From Pseudo-nitzschia pungens (taxonomy: Eukaryota; Bacillariophyta; Bacillariophyceae; Bacillariales; Bacillariaceae): a DNA stretch of 64,000 bases. The stretch lies in NCBI GenBank assembly GCA_037355855.1, contig CM074764.1, positions 4,030,001-4,094,000 on the forward strand. Direction: 5' to 3'. Under the pieces are notes generated by a model that worked only from the letters and a program-made list of their open reading frames with translations, made no database searches and had not been told where the DNA came from. Shown one piece after another: positions 42,836-52,602 of this stretch (positions within the stretch are counted from its first letter, which is position 1; each line of letters opens with the position of its first letter). The position numbers and the translations under genes were made by a program.

Positions 42836-42998
42836 AATAGTAGTGATATGCAAATTGTGAGCTCTAGTGGTTAGTCTATTGCTACAGCTCCAAGAGCTCT
42901 TTGAATCGGCGATTCTATCGGCTCGCCGATTGTTTTCTTTTATCCTTATCCTTAATCCAGTCCCGTGTGTACTCGTGACTGTATTCTGGCGCACGGCA
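42807..42998 (-). repeat. Gypsy 3' LTR
   Basis: 192 bp, plus strand TGCCATACCCCGGGTCTACT... GCGCACGGCA. Identical to 50749-50940. The purine-rich tract GGAGGAGTA lies next to it on the element strand. Confidence 0.93.
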
Positions 42999-43016
42999 TA
43001 CTCCTCCATGGGACTG

Positions 43017-43653
43017 CTACGATTTGATGGGATCCCTGCAATAATAGGGATGGACTCTCCTGATATTAACCCGGTCGGTTACAAAGGGAGCAGTTTCAAT
43101 AGTTACAGTTCCATTGTCATGGGTCTTGAGCACCTTGTAAGGTCCTTGCCGTGGGAAAGATAGTTTTGGGATAATGCCCTTCCTTTCCAGGGTGACATAG
43201 TCTCCTTCCTTATAGACATGGGGGATCCTCTTCTGGTTCTCCCTGATATTACTCTTGTGGATACTCTTTTGTTTCCTTGCTTGAATTGCTTCCCAATCCA
43301 CCAAAAAATTCACCGGCATAAACATGTCCCTTCCAAACACCAATTGTGCTGGGGAATATCCCAGGGTGGTGTGGATGGCGCTTCTAATAGCATAGGCCGC
43401 CTTGGTAGTGAACTCCTCAAAGGGGTCCTTCTCGTGGAGGTCTCTTTGTTCCAGGTTAAAGGACAATAGGCAGTCCTTCAGGACCTGGTGGATTCTTTCC
43501 AGTACTGAGTTGGATTGTGGGTTCCAAGCGCCACTGGGCTTTCTTTTCATTCCCATGTTGTCACAGAGCTCCTGGAACTCTGCTTTGAACTCACTCCCGC
43601 CATCAAAACCAATTTCCTTTGGGCGCGGATACCTTGCTAGCCAAGTTAATTAA
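43017..43653 (-). CDS. Gypsy integrase, downstream part (separated by LINE)
   Basis: Picks up the integrase core at WLARYPRPKEIGFDGG, where FDGG carries the second catalytic Asp; the third acidic residue is in NSVLERIHQVL. It continues through TTLGYSPAQLVFGRD to the QGPYKVL module. It matches the protein end at 1-450. It follows the pol frame at 45975-48563 after the LINE; roughly 20-25 codons between the first catalytic region and this part appear to be missing. Confidence 0.85.
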
Positions 43654-45985
43654 TTAATATACGTATTTAAATAACTTTAATCACCAAAGGTGAAACTAAA
43701 TTACTCAGTCTGTAACCAGACTTTAACGTCGCCTCCATCAAAGAGTCAGGACCCCAAGTGGTAGAACGACAAATTTTTCAAACAAACCTTGAAGATCAAG
43801 CAGGGAAAAGGACAAACAAGTCCCACAAAATAGGGACTTGAGAGAAAGTGAGATGGGAATGGAGATATTGGGATAAGATCCAGTATCAAAAGGTAAATGA
43901 CAAGATAAGCAGCAGGAACAGAAGACAAAACCACGGTACAAAGTGTAATCAACCCTGAGGTCCAGTAAGCCAGGCTCTGAGGAGAGCAGCCTCTCGTTGG
44001 TATGGCTGCACTGGTGGGACAGGCGCTGCATACTGCTTCCTTGCAAGGTGGATGGTTGCAAGCCACTGCCTCTTGGCAGTCAGGGTGTAACCTTGTAGGA
44101 CGTGGAAAGGGGTTTGTAACAGGGAGTGTGACTGGGGAAGTGCACCAGCTGCACCAATTGCCAATTCTGAGGTGATGGAAGCATCAAGAGATTGGTGTTG
44201 TTCAGCATCAAGGGTACCCCCAGGACCATGGAGTCGTTCATTTCTGTAGGTCCAAAGATCCCAGGAGGTAAGAAAGAACTGATGGATGATAGCTGTAGCC
44301 CAACGTTTGGGAGAGCGCTTGCTTCCAATGTGGGAGTAGTAGGCAGCCTGGATGTGATACCAGCGAGGAGACCACCTACCAAGAAGCCAGTTGTGCCAGC
44401 CAATAGTCCTCTGTGCCCTGACAGCAGACGCAATTGCAAGTGAGTAGGATGATGGATAAATGTTCTGGCCCTTCCGAACTCTGGTGAGAAGATCCACAAT
44501 GGCAACAACCAATGATGGATCAGTTTGTTCAACTTCAAGCCTCTTCTGCAGTGGTCCCTTGAAAGCTGACACACTGTGCTGTACTGCCCCAGGGTCCTTG
44601 CAGGAGAGCACATGAGAAACCTTCTCGTTGTCTGCATCACACAATGGGCACCTGGAGTGATCCTGATACTGGTAGTGAAGTAGTTGGTTGCCAACACCAA
44701 TGCATCCAGAAGCAAACTTGACAAACCACCTTTGCATGCCAGGAGGTAACCGCTTGAAGGCAGACAGATGGGCACACCAATGGATGGAACTCAAAACAGG
44801 TTGTGGAATGGGAATGTCATGGTGGGTCTGCCAATATTGAAGAAGAGGAGGACCAGAAATGGCAACATGCAGAGCATTCTGATCAAACCTTGAACACTTG
44901 CAACCATTGAGAGAAAAAGCCCAGGGCTCAAACACAAGTCTGGGATAGTGATGGGCAGAAGCTCTATGGACAGAGAGAAATGCCTTGGCCATGCTGTCAA
45001 CCTGATGATTGCGAAGGGCCCACCTATCAAGAAAGAGTCCAGCTTGATGTCCCTGAACCCAGTGAAAGTGCACAGAAATTGGCAGGGCAGAAATCATGTT
45101 TCTGATGACATAAACATAATCAAAAGACTTCTGGGAAATAACCAATGGCCAAGATCCCTGAGCCTGTTTGAGAGCTGTGTCACCATCCAGAGCAATAGTG
45201 ATAGAGCCAGAAGCAATATCAAAAAGACTCACCAGAGCAGTGCAGCAGGTGAGAACCCCAATGATACCTGCCAGTTCACTCCTGTAGGAAGATTGATCCT
45301 CAGGGGATCCACTGACAAAATTACAGCCAGTGAGGAACAATGAAGCAGTCTTGGTGGAGGTATTGGGTGACAAAATGAAAGCAGAAGTTCCTCTGAGAAG
45401 GTCCGGATCAAATGAACCATCACATACAGCACTGGCAGTACCACTCTGGATAGCATCAACAAGGTGCTGACAGCCAGCCTGTGGTAGGGAATATTTGTGG
45501 AGAAGTACTCTTGGAGACGCACAGAGTGCATCAAAGGCATCTGCAGGGGAGTCTGGAAGAGAATCAAATGGATTGTACACCAGAGGATCCATGTCAGGAG
45601 GTTCGGAAACAAAGGCTGAGGACCCAACCACGCGTACAACTTGTCCGCAAAGAATAACTGGGCAGACAAGCACATCAGCACAGGCTGGTTTGTCAGAAAT
45701 GAGTTCAGAAGTGACCCTGTATCTGCCCCTGCCCTGGGAGGTGCTCACAATCCAGCCAGTAGAAGTTTTGAAGAATATTCTGTTGGTGGATGGAGACAAA
45801 AACCAAGGCCAAAGAGAAGCTGTCTGGGGAGAGAGCCAATTCCCAAGGTGAAAAGAAGGAGCCAATGCCCTGGCTGCAGGGGGTGGACAGGGGGGAAGAA
45901 AACAGGTCTGAAGAGCCTTGATCCATAAGCGCTGAGCTGCTGGAGGCCAAGGTGGGGGAGGACATCTGGGCCAGTCAAGGTGATC
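43654..45985 (-). mobile_element. 5'-truncated LINE fragment inside the Gypsy integrase
   Basis: Begins within the integrase just after VDPVTGW and ends with a TTAATTAATTAA run before the integrase resumes. Only the 3' part of a non-LTR element is present, the usual outcome of incomplete reverse transcription. Exact ends are uncertain by a few bases. I found no clear target duplication, and some host sequence seems to be lost at the junction. Confidence 0.75.
43949..45985 (-). CDS. LINE ORF2 C-terminal part: RNase H and zinc-knuckle region (5' partial)
   Basis: Open from the junction. An RNase H-like domain is visible with VCDGSFD, SYRSELAGI, ALDGD and NHQVDSMA, matching the D-E-D-D pattern. 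Near the end a CPLCDADNEKVSHVLSC motif (CX2CX7-8HX4C type) is like that found after the RT/RNase H part of several LINE clades. No reverse transcriptase is left, so the copy is inactive. About 300 bases of 3' UTR follow to 43654. Confidence 0.8.
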   Translation of the reverse strand, partial: DHLDWPRCPPPPWPPAAQRLWIKALQTCFLPPCPPPAARALAPSFHLGNWLSPQTASLWPWFLSPSTNRIFFKTSTGWIVSTSQGRGRYRVTSELISDKPACADVLVCPVILCGQVVRVVGSSAFVSEPPDMDPLVYNPFDSLPDSPADAFDALCASPRVLLHKYSLPQAGCQHLVDAIQSGTASAVCDGSFDPDLLRGTSAFILSPNTSTKTASLFLTGCNFVSGSPEDQSSYRSELAGIIGVLTCCTALVSLFDIASGSITIALDGDTALKQAQGSWPLVISQKSFDYVYVIRNMISALPISVHFHWVQGHQAGLFLDRWALRNHQVDSMAKAFLSVHRASAHHYPRLVFEPWAFSLNGCKCSRFDQNALHVAISGPPLLQYWQTHHDIPIPQPVLSSIHWCAHLSAFKRLPPGMQRWFVKFASGCIGVGNQLLHYQYQDHSRCPLCDADNEKVSHVLSCKDPGAVQHSVSAFKGPLQKRLEVEQTDPSLVVAIVDLLTRVRKGQNIYPSSYSLAIASAVRAQRTIGWHNWLLGRWSPRWYHIQAAYYSHIGSKRSPKRWATAIIHQFFLTSWDLWTYRNERLHGPGGTLDAEQHQSLDASITSELAIGAAGALPQSHSLLQTPFHVLQGYTLTAKRQWLATIHLARKQYAAPVPPVQPYQREAALLRAWLTGPQG

Positions 45986-48563
45986 CCAACCATCCGGTCA
46001 CTGGATCCACCATGGTGAGAACATGGATGTGGTAGTCTTTACCATTTTTATTGTGGACAGTTGCAGGTCCCCAGAGGTCCACATTGACCCTTTGCCATTT
46101 GGTGACCTCAACTGCTTTCTCCGGTAGTAGTCCATACTTCTTCCGGCCACTCTTTTTGAACATCTGGCACGTGTGGCAGTGTTTACAGAGGTCCTGGACG
46201 TCCTTCCTCAGGCCTCTCCAGGTGAACACTGAGCGAATGCTCTGTTCCATTCTCTTTTCTCCGGGATGGACCAGCATGCTGTGGTACCATTCCATGACTC
46301 TGTCCTTGAGTTTGTCCGGGATCAGAATCTTCCCTCCCTTGTGGATTAGACTGTAACCTTCCACCGTTTTGGTGGTCAGTCGATTGTCTTTTTCCAAAGC
46401 GCTCATGATTTCTGCGTCCTTTTGTTGGTAGAACTGAATCATGTCTGGGGCAAGTGGGAATGCACTATTGCCCTGGAATTCTTCTGGCGCTTCCTCTCCA
46501 AGTGGGAATAGGAGTTGCCGGAGGTGCTCTTCCTCATCCGCATAGGTGAGGGGCTTATTTGGTGGTAGCCATTCCACAGTATCTGCTGGATCGTCGGTGA
46601 TGTCCAGTCGGGATAGTGCATCTGCTGCATCATTGTCTTTGCCCGCAACATGCTTGACTACTGGATGGAACTCCTCCATAAGGAGTCTCCATCGTACCAT
46701 TCGCTGGGTGGGCATCTGCTGGTACAGTAGGTTAAGATGATCCGTGTGGATGGTCACATCTTGGCCTCGGAGGATTCCTTCGAACGCCTTCAGGCCTTCT
46801 ACTATGCCCAGGAGTTCCTTTTCTCCCACAGTGTAGTTGAGCTGTGCTGAGTTCAGTTTTCGTGTGTAGAATCCAAGGGGCTTGCCACCTTGGCACACAG
46901 TTGCTCCCAGTTGCCTGTCGCTAGCGTCTGAGTAGAGATGAAATGGTTTTGTAAAGTCTGGGAATGCGAGTTTTGCTTCGTCGGCGAGCATTCTCTTCGC
47001 CTCCATGAAAGCTTTCTGCTCTGCTGGACCCCAGTACCAGTTCATTTTGCCCTTCTTCCCTGCTAGTTTGTTGAGGGGGGCTAGGATGTGGGAGCGTCGC
47101 TTCCACATATCCCGGTAGAAATTTACCATTCCAAGGAACATCTTGAGTTGCTTGGTGTTCTTGGGGGCTTCTAGGCGCTTCATCGCCTCCAGCTTCTTCG
47201 GCTGGGGCTGAATGCCCTCTGTTGTTAACAGAAATCCCAAATATTCCACTTCTTTTTGCATGAAAAAGGATTTTCTGAGGTTGGCTCGGAAGCCAGCATC
47301 GTCCAGTCTCTGTAGGACTGTATCGATTTTGTTGAGGTGATCCTGCTCGGATTCCCCTTCTCTCTGGATGATGAGAATATCATCAATATAGACCAGGACA
47401 TAGTCCAGGTCACCGAGTAGGTTCATCATAACGGACTGGAAGATATCCGGTGCGCATGCGATTCCCATTGCCAGTCTCTTGTAGGCATACTTTCCCCATG
47501 GCAAAATGGTAGAGCAAATCTTTTGGCTCTCCTTGCAAATGGGGATGGTATAGTATCCTTGGGACAAGTCCAGCGCCGTAGCTGATTTGAACTTTTGGAG
47601 CCTTTGGATTGTTTCCCCTATTCGTGGTAGTGGGAATGGTTTTCGTTGGATGGCTGCGTTCATTTTCCGGAAGTCTGTGAGGACTCGGATATCGCCTGTC
47701 TTCTTTGGTTGGCAGAAGGTAGGGGATGCCCACGGTGAGTCATCATCGTGGGGGAGTTTCTCCAGAACCCCGATGTCACAGAGCCTGGTGATCTCCTTTC
47801 GTAGTGCTTGTTCGAAGGCATGGGGCACAGAATAGTACCTCTGCCGGACCGGTTTGACCCCTGGTTGGAGTTCAATGGACACCGGCTCTATATTTCTGAG
47901 TAGTCCCAACCCTCCTCCAAAGAGTGTTGGGAATTTCTTTAGTGTTTTCTTCAAGGCTTCCTTGGACGCGTCTGTAATCTCCAGGTCATTGACCATAGCG
48001 TCTATATCGACTTTGGAGTAGTCGGCGTCCAAAATTTTAGATTGCCTTTCTTCCTCTTTTTGGAGTATTGGACTCTGTGTGTTGGCAAAGAATACTGCCT
48101 CGCATTTGTCCGGGTTCGAGAGCTCCCCCATTCCCTTCATGGGAATGGAGTCACCCTGCCATTCAATTGTTCGGGAACTGTATTTTATATCCAGTCCGAG
48201 TTGTGCCATCAGGTCGGATCCTATGATCATGTCATAGGGCACTTCCTCATGGTGGTGATATTCGTCCACTTGGAAGGTCCATTTGATGGTCTTCGAGTTT
48301 GAAAATTCTACCAACCTTAGTCCCACTGAAGCCGCAGACTTGGTTCGGAACTTGCCTCCATACGTGTTGTAGGTGACAGATCTTTGGTCTCGGTTCGTTA
48401 GTTGACTTCGGTCAACAAAACGCTGTAGTACAATGGATTTGGAGCAACCGGAGTCTAGTAGGCCCCGGAGCATCCTCCCCCTTCCCTTGTGGTCCAGTAC
48501 CTCCACACAGACGTCCGCAAATCTGTTGATGATGCGGGGTCCGGTGTGGATGGTATCGGCCAT
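45975..48563 (-). CDS. Gypsy pol: protease, reverse transcriptase, RNase H, integrase start
   Basis: Starts MADTIHTG at 48563, immediately after the gag TGA and in the same frame. Protease LLDSGC (Asp37); reverse transcriptase with LVYIDDILII (Asp394-395); RNase H with YSDASD, GEKELLGI and HTDHLNLL; integrase zinc finger HSMLVHPG...CKHCHTC (HHCC type); and the first catalytic Asp region DLWGPATV/MVDPVTGW. The last few residues (LGSP) and stop come from the LINE. The remainder of integrase is at 43017-43653. Confidence 0.93.
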   Translation of the reverse strand: MADTIHTGPRIINRFADVCVEVLDHKGRGRMLRGLLDSGCSKSIVLQRFVDRSQLTNRDQRSVTYNTYGGKFRTKSAASVGLRLVEFSNSKTIKWTFQVDEYHHHEEVPYDMIIGSDLMAQLGLDIKYSSRTIEWQGDSIPMKGMGELSNPDKCEAVFFANTQSPILQKEEERQSKILDADYSKVDIDAMVNDLEITDASKEALKKTLKKFPTLFGGGLGLLRNIEPVSIELQPGVKPVRQRYYSVPHAFEQALRKEITRLCDIGVLEKLPHDDDSPWASPTFCQPKKTGDIRVLTDFRKMNAAIQRKPFPLPRIGETIQRLQKFKSATALDLSQGYYTIPICKESQKICSTILPWGKYAYKRLAMGIACAPDIFQSVMMNLLGDLDYVLVYIDDILIIQREGESEQDHLNKIDTVLQRLDDAGFRANLRKSFFMQKEVEYLGFLLTTEGIQPQPKKLEAMKRLEAPKNTKQLKMFLGMVNFYRDMWKRRSHILAPLNKLAGKKGKMNWYWGPAEQKAFMEAKRMLADEAKLAFPDFTKPFHLYSDASDRQLGATVCQGGKPLGFYTRKLNSAQLNYTVGEKELLGIVEGLKAFEGILRGQDVTIHTDHLNLLYQQMPTQRMVRWRLLMEEFHPVVKHVAGKDNDAADALSRLDITDDPADTVEWLPPNKPLTYADEEEHLRQLLFPLGEEAPEEFQGNSAFPLAPDMIQFYQQKDAEIMSALEKDNRLTTKTVEGYSLIHKGGKILIPDKLKDRVMEWYHSMLVHPGEKRMEQSIRSVFTWRGLRKDVQDLCKHCHTCQMFKKSGRKKYGLLPEKAVEVTKWQRVNVDLWGPATVHNKNGKDYHIHVLTMVDPVTGWLGSP

Positions 48564-50000
48564 TCAGTTGTGGGAACCTTTCTTTTTAAAGGTTTTTCTG
48601 TACTTTCTTCTGTACTCTTTGAGTTCTCGTTCGGAGATATCGATCTCGTCATCGGAGACTTCGTGGTCGGCTTGGGCCGTGGCCAGTACATAGGAGTACT
48701 CGTGGTTTGATAAGTTCCTTCCCCAGTGGGGTTTGGCGTAATGTTCAGAATCTGAGTCTTCTTTTGCCACAAAATGCTCCTTGAGCAAGTTGATGGTTTC
48801 CCGGTCAAACTTTCCCTTCTTGGAGGGGCCACCGGTTAGTTTCCAGCATTTGCCGGCATGGACCTTGCCACAGGTCTTGCAGAGCTGTTTGTTACTGTTA
48901 TCCATAGGACGCTTCTTTTTGCCAGGGGACTTTCCATGGTGGTTTCCTCCCCCAGATGCGGCCTTGGGAGTCTTCTTGGTGCCGCCGTTCTGCTTCTCGA
49001 GGTCGGCGATGCGCTGCTGGAGGACCGTCTCCTTCCGGATGGTGGTTTCCAGATTTTCGAGTTTGTCGATGGTGGTGTTATAGGAGCGGGTGTAGAGGTC
49101 CCATCCAATGTGTTCCAGTTTCTCGCGCTGGGAGTGGGTCATGTTGGAGTCCAATATTTCCTTCATTTCTCCCTGTGTGAAACTTCTTGGTGTTTCCATT
49201 TGGTCGCTGCCACATTCCCAGAGACATTCTGGGAGGTAGCTTTGTAGTTCGGCCATTCGGTTGGCCCATGCTCGTATGCCATGTTTGAGTTCCACTCGCA
49301 TTCCCCGCATGAATCGACGGAGGATGATATATGAGCGTTTGCCGTTTTGGTCATTGCCAAAAATTTTGAGTTTGAGGACATGCATGCATTCGTCCATGAC
49401 ATCTTTCCTGTACTCCGCTGATCGGTAGTACTGGGTGAGAGCGTTGGGGACGCTTTTCTTTGGGATTGGAGCCAATTCCTCTGGCTCTGTTTCCTCATCC
49501 GAGTTCGCCGTGGCAGTCGGTTTGGTTTTGTTGGCGTCGGGAGATTTCTCCTTTGCCTTCTCCTTGGTGGCTCCCGTGGGAGTTTCGGTGGCATCTTGCC
49601 CCATCGATAAGAGGATGTTGGCTTGATCGTGTTTTTCAATTTCCTGGATCTTCTTCTGTACCGGTTTGGTATTGTGGATCTTGTGCTTCGGTTCGGCGTA
49701 AAGAGTCCGAGTGAGCGTCCTCTGGACAAGGGCTAGTGCTTCCCCAGAGAGGATTCTCTGTAGGACGTCCAGCTTTTGGTCTCCGTGGAGTTTGTCATTG
49801 CCAGCAATTTTCTGGTCAAAGTCCCTCTTCCAGATGATGAAGAGTTCTGGTCTCTCCGTACCATGGAGGACTTTCATGTAGTCGCTGAATGCGATTCCAC
49901 CCCTCTCGCTGTCTACACTCATTTTTACGGCGGTGGCGTCTTCTGGCCAGTCCTCCCGAATGATGTTAAAGGGTTTCAGTTTGGTTCCTTTAGCCGCCAT
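48564..50000 (-). CDS. Gypsy gag
   Basis: 478 aa from ATG at 50000. Capsid-like N-terminal half (WKRDFDQKIAGNDKLHGDQKLDVLQRIL), a charged Thr/Lys/Glu linker, a second helical region, and a short zinc-knuckle-like CKTCGKVHAGKC (CX2CX3HX3C, shorter than the classical spacing). The TGA at 48564-48566 is followed directly and in frame by the pol ATG. Confidence 0.85.
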   Translation of the reverse strand: MAAKGTKLKPFNIIREDWPEDATAVKMSVDSERGGIAFSDYMKVLHGTERPELFIIWKRDFDQKIAGNDKLHGDQKLDVLQRILSGEALALVQRTLTRTLYAEPKHKIHNTKPVQKKIQEIEKHDQANILLSMGQDATETPTGATKEKAKEKSPDANKTKPTATANSDEETEPEELAPIPKKSVPNALTQYYRSAEYRKDVMDECMHVLKLKIFGNDQNGKRSYIILRRFMRGMRVELKHGIRAWANRMAELQSYLPECLWECGSDQMETPRSFTQGEMKEILDSNMTHSQREKLEHIGWDLYTRSYNTTIDKLENLETTIRKETVLQQRIADLEKQNGGTKKTPKAASGGGNHHGKSPGKKKRPMDNSNKQLCKTCGKVHAGKCWKLTGGPSKKGKFDRETINLLKEHFVAKEDSDSEHYAKPHWGRNLSNHEYSYVLATAQADHEVSDDEIDISERELKEYRRKYRKTFKKKGSHN

Positions 50001-50748
50001 GGTGAGTTAATCAGTTTTCTATTAAGTTTAATTCAGTTACACTATTTCTGTTATCTTGTTGCTTTGTGCTGAAACTGAGCAAGAATGATTGCTCCAGGTT
50101 CTCCAGCCCTTTGCGCTGGATTTTGTTGCTCTCGCGATAACTTGTGTTATAACTGATTTTCCCCCTGGTTTGTCCAGTGGTGGGAGTTGCTTCTCTCTTT
50201 AGCTCCCGGGAATCCTGTGGTTCCCCGGAGTTGTTTCTGTTTTTATTTTGTGGGATTTGATTCCCGTGGTTTTCCGGCGTTGCTTCTCTGTCAAGCATTC
50301 ACCGGGCCGGTCCCACTTCCCGTTGTCCCGTGGGATTAGTGGTGTTCGGGTATTCATTATATACCTTTACGGATATCCGTATGTTACGTTTTTGGTTGGC
50401 ATACCCTATTCGGTCTGTCCATCCACTCAGTGTTGGTCCAATTAGTCCACTCACTGGATTATGTGTCACTTTTTCAGTGTGTGTTTTCGAATTTTTCGAT
50501 TATTCCCTTTTGTCGACCATGGTCCTGTTTGGGTACTTAGGTGTCTCTGTTGCTGCTGTTGCTCCATCTAATGGCGCTAACAGTTGCTGGGGTCGGTCTT
50601 CCTTAGTGCTGCAGACACCGGATATCCTTCTCCCTGTTTTGCTTTTTCGCGCCTCCATTTTTGGCAGCCTTTCGGTCTCGTCGTCCTTTTTGATCAATCG
50701 GTACCTTTCTGCTCATGGTCATCAGCGCTCAGCTTGATTTTAAAATCA
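50001..50748 (-). other. Gypsy 5' leader
   Basis: Between 5' LTR and gag ATG. Begins (element strand) TGATTTTAAAATCAAGC, a palindrome with no clear tRNA match, so I do not assign a primer binding site. No gene seen. Confidence 0.6.
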
Positions 50749-50940
50749 TGCCATACCCCGGGTCTACTAGTGATTAGAATAGTAGTGATATGCAAATTGT
50801 GAGCTCTAGTGGTTAGTCTATTGCTACAGCTCCAAGAGCTCTTTGAATCGGCGATTCTATCGGCTCGCCGATTGTTTTCTTTTATCCTTATCCTTAATCC
50901 AGTCCCGTGTGTACTCGTGACTGTATTCTGGCGCACGGCA
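50749..50940 (-). repeat. Gypsy 5' LTR
   Basis: Identical to 42807-42998; TCCAA follows at 50941. Confidence 0.93.
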
Positions 50941-50944
50941 TCCA

Positions 50945-51439
50945 ATGTTCCCAATTCCAAAGGTAAAAGAATTGCAGATTACAATCTTTTGTGACAGTGA
51001 TCATGCTCATGATTTGGTGACAGGCAGAAGCATTACAGGACTTATTGCATTTGTTGGATCCACACCGGTGTACTGGAAATCCAAACACCAGACCTCAGTT
51101 CACACCAGTACTTTCGGCGCTGAGTTTACAGCCTTGAAGGATGCAGTGGCTTTGGCAATCAGATTGAGATACCATTTGAGATCCATGGGAGTTTCCATCA
51201 CCAAGCCAGCAGATATTTATGTGGACAACAAGAGTGTGGTGCTGAATTCAACCAATCCTGCAAGCTCCTTGAATAAGAAATCAATTGCTTTGGCATACCA
51301 CTTTGTGCGCGAGAACCAAGCAGGAAAGGTCATCTCTGTCAACCACATCAGATCCCAAGATAACTATGCAGACATCCTCACCAAGCCTTTGGGACAGACA
51401 GCCTTCCACAGTCTCGTCAATGAATTCATGACCAAATAA
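50945..51439 (+). CDS. Copia RNase H, C-terminal end of the polyprotein
   Basis: Resumes the Copia frame after the Gypsy insertion. Motifs ITIFCDSDHAHD, STFGAEFTA, YVDNKSV and DNYADILTKPL are the standard Copia RNase H set, with all catalytic acidic residues present. The ATG at 50945 is internal to the original polyprotein and unlikely to be a real start. Stop TAA at 51437-51439. Confidence 0.9.
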   Translation: MFPIPKVKELQITIFCDSDHAHDLVTGRSITGLIAFVGSTPVYWKSKHQTSVHTSTFGAEFTALKDAVALAIRLRYHLRSMGVSITKPADIYVDNKSVVLNSTNPASSLNKKSIALAYHFVRENQAGKVISVNHIRSQDNYADILTKPLGQTAFHSLVNEFMTK

Positions 51440-51555
51440 GATAAGTGCAAAAAGAATTATATAAGAAAAACATTTTAATCATGAAACAGTAATATGTGCC
51501 TCAGCCATTCTATGTTCCCCATTTCTAGAATCCTTACAGCACATATTAAGGAGGG

Positions 51556-51930
51556 AACAACACAGAACAAAGGTTGTTAAGTAATAAGAAACAGAAAGTG
51601 AGCGCAACAGTACCGCGCGTAGAAACAGACAGTGAGCGCAACAGTATCGCGCGTAGAAACAGACAGTGAGCGCAACAGTATCGCGCGTAGAAACAGAAAG
51701 AAGTCGTGCAACAGTATCGCACGCACATACAAAGAAGCCGCGTCCAGAGGTGCGCAAGATATTGAAGTATCCAAAGAACACATCCAAAGAACACAGTTGA
51801 AGTATTAACTGAAGAAGATAAAGAACCGAGCAACATACAATTATCGAGAGTTATCATGTAAAGAGAGAAAACACATGATTCGATAGATAGAACAATAAGA
51901 GCTCATAATTTCCAGTTATACAACTTGTTA
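51556..51930 (+). repeat. Copia 3' LTR
   Basis: Same sequence as 37343-37717 apart from the outermost base on each inner side. Preceded by purine-rich AAGGAGGG; followed by CACTT. Confidence 0.92.
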
Positions 51931-51935
51931 CACTT

Positions 51936-52602
51936 AATCAAATTAATCAACATTTTAAAAAAAAATATTTGTTGTCTCAAAATAATCCCCCCCTTCCCCC
52001 ATTTTTTTTTTCAATCTGACTCATTATTACCGACCCTACCATCATTATATATTATGAGACTGTTGCAGAAATTCACTCCCAAAAATTGATTTCTCATCCC
52101 GACACAAAGTATTTCCCATCACACCCCTCAAGAAATTCATCACAAAAATCACAATTATCATCCGAAGCCCAGGAATCGCGACCCCCATGAAAAAAAAATT
52201 GAAACACTACGATGCAAAATATAAGTCTTTCTTTTGATAAATATTGATACTACTCTAATAATTCTTTATTCTCTGTTCAATTTTCTCACACAATCACACA
52301 CAAATTAAGAAGTCGCTCCGACCGCCCTCGTCATCCTCCCTGAAGTCGTCGTTGCTCTTCGCTCCGATTGCCTTCATCTTCGTCGTCCTCCCTGAAGTCG
52401 TCGGTGCTCTTTACTTCGATTGTCTACGTCGTCCTCCCTGAAGTCGTCGTTGCTCTTCGCTCCGATTGTCTTCGTCGTCGCCCTTGAAGTCATCGTTGCG
52501 TTTCGCTCCGATCGCCTTCGTCGTCCTTGACATCGCCGTTGCTCTTCGCTTCGATTGTCTTCGTCCTCAAGCACACCACACAAATTTTGGTCCAAAAGAT
52601 TT
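51936..52602. repeat. Left subterminal region of copy D, after the Copia element
   Basis: Continues the copy C order from 21443. Contains the GTCGTCGTTGCTCTTCGCT minisatellite (52315-52560, about six units, more than in copy C). Confidence 0.85.

Larger units (their letters stand above)
42807..50940 (-). mobile_element. Gypsy-type LTR retrotransposon inserted in the Copia element
   Basis: TCCAA flanks both sides (42802-42806 and 50941-50945). The 192-bp LTRs start TG and end CA and are identical, so this is very recent. Gag, protease, reverse transcriptase, RNase H and integrase are in the usual Ty3/Gypsy order on the minus strand; a LINE fragment splits the integrase. It must be younger than the Copia element it sits in. 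Confidence 0.93.
37343..51930 (+). mobile_element. Copia-type LTR retrotransposon, interrupted by a Gypsy element
   Basis: Both ends are defined by the CACTT duplication (37338-37342, 51931-51935) and by the uninterrupted site at 21438 in copy C. LTRs are 375 bp and appear identical, so the insertion is recent. Without the Gypsy insert (42807-50940 plus one TCCAA) the element is 6.45 kb with one open gag-pol frame. AAGGAGGG just before the right LTR fits a polypurine tract; I could not assign a primer binding site. Confidence 0.9.

Noticed and set aside
49163..49729. Alternative-frame ORFs inside the Gypsy gag and pol
   Set aside because: Overlap the real frame and show no domain.
50728..50748. 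tRNA primer binding site next to the Gypsy 5' LTR
   Set aside because: The sequence is a palindrome (TGATTTTAAAATCA) with no convincing tRNA 3' complement.
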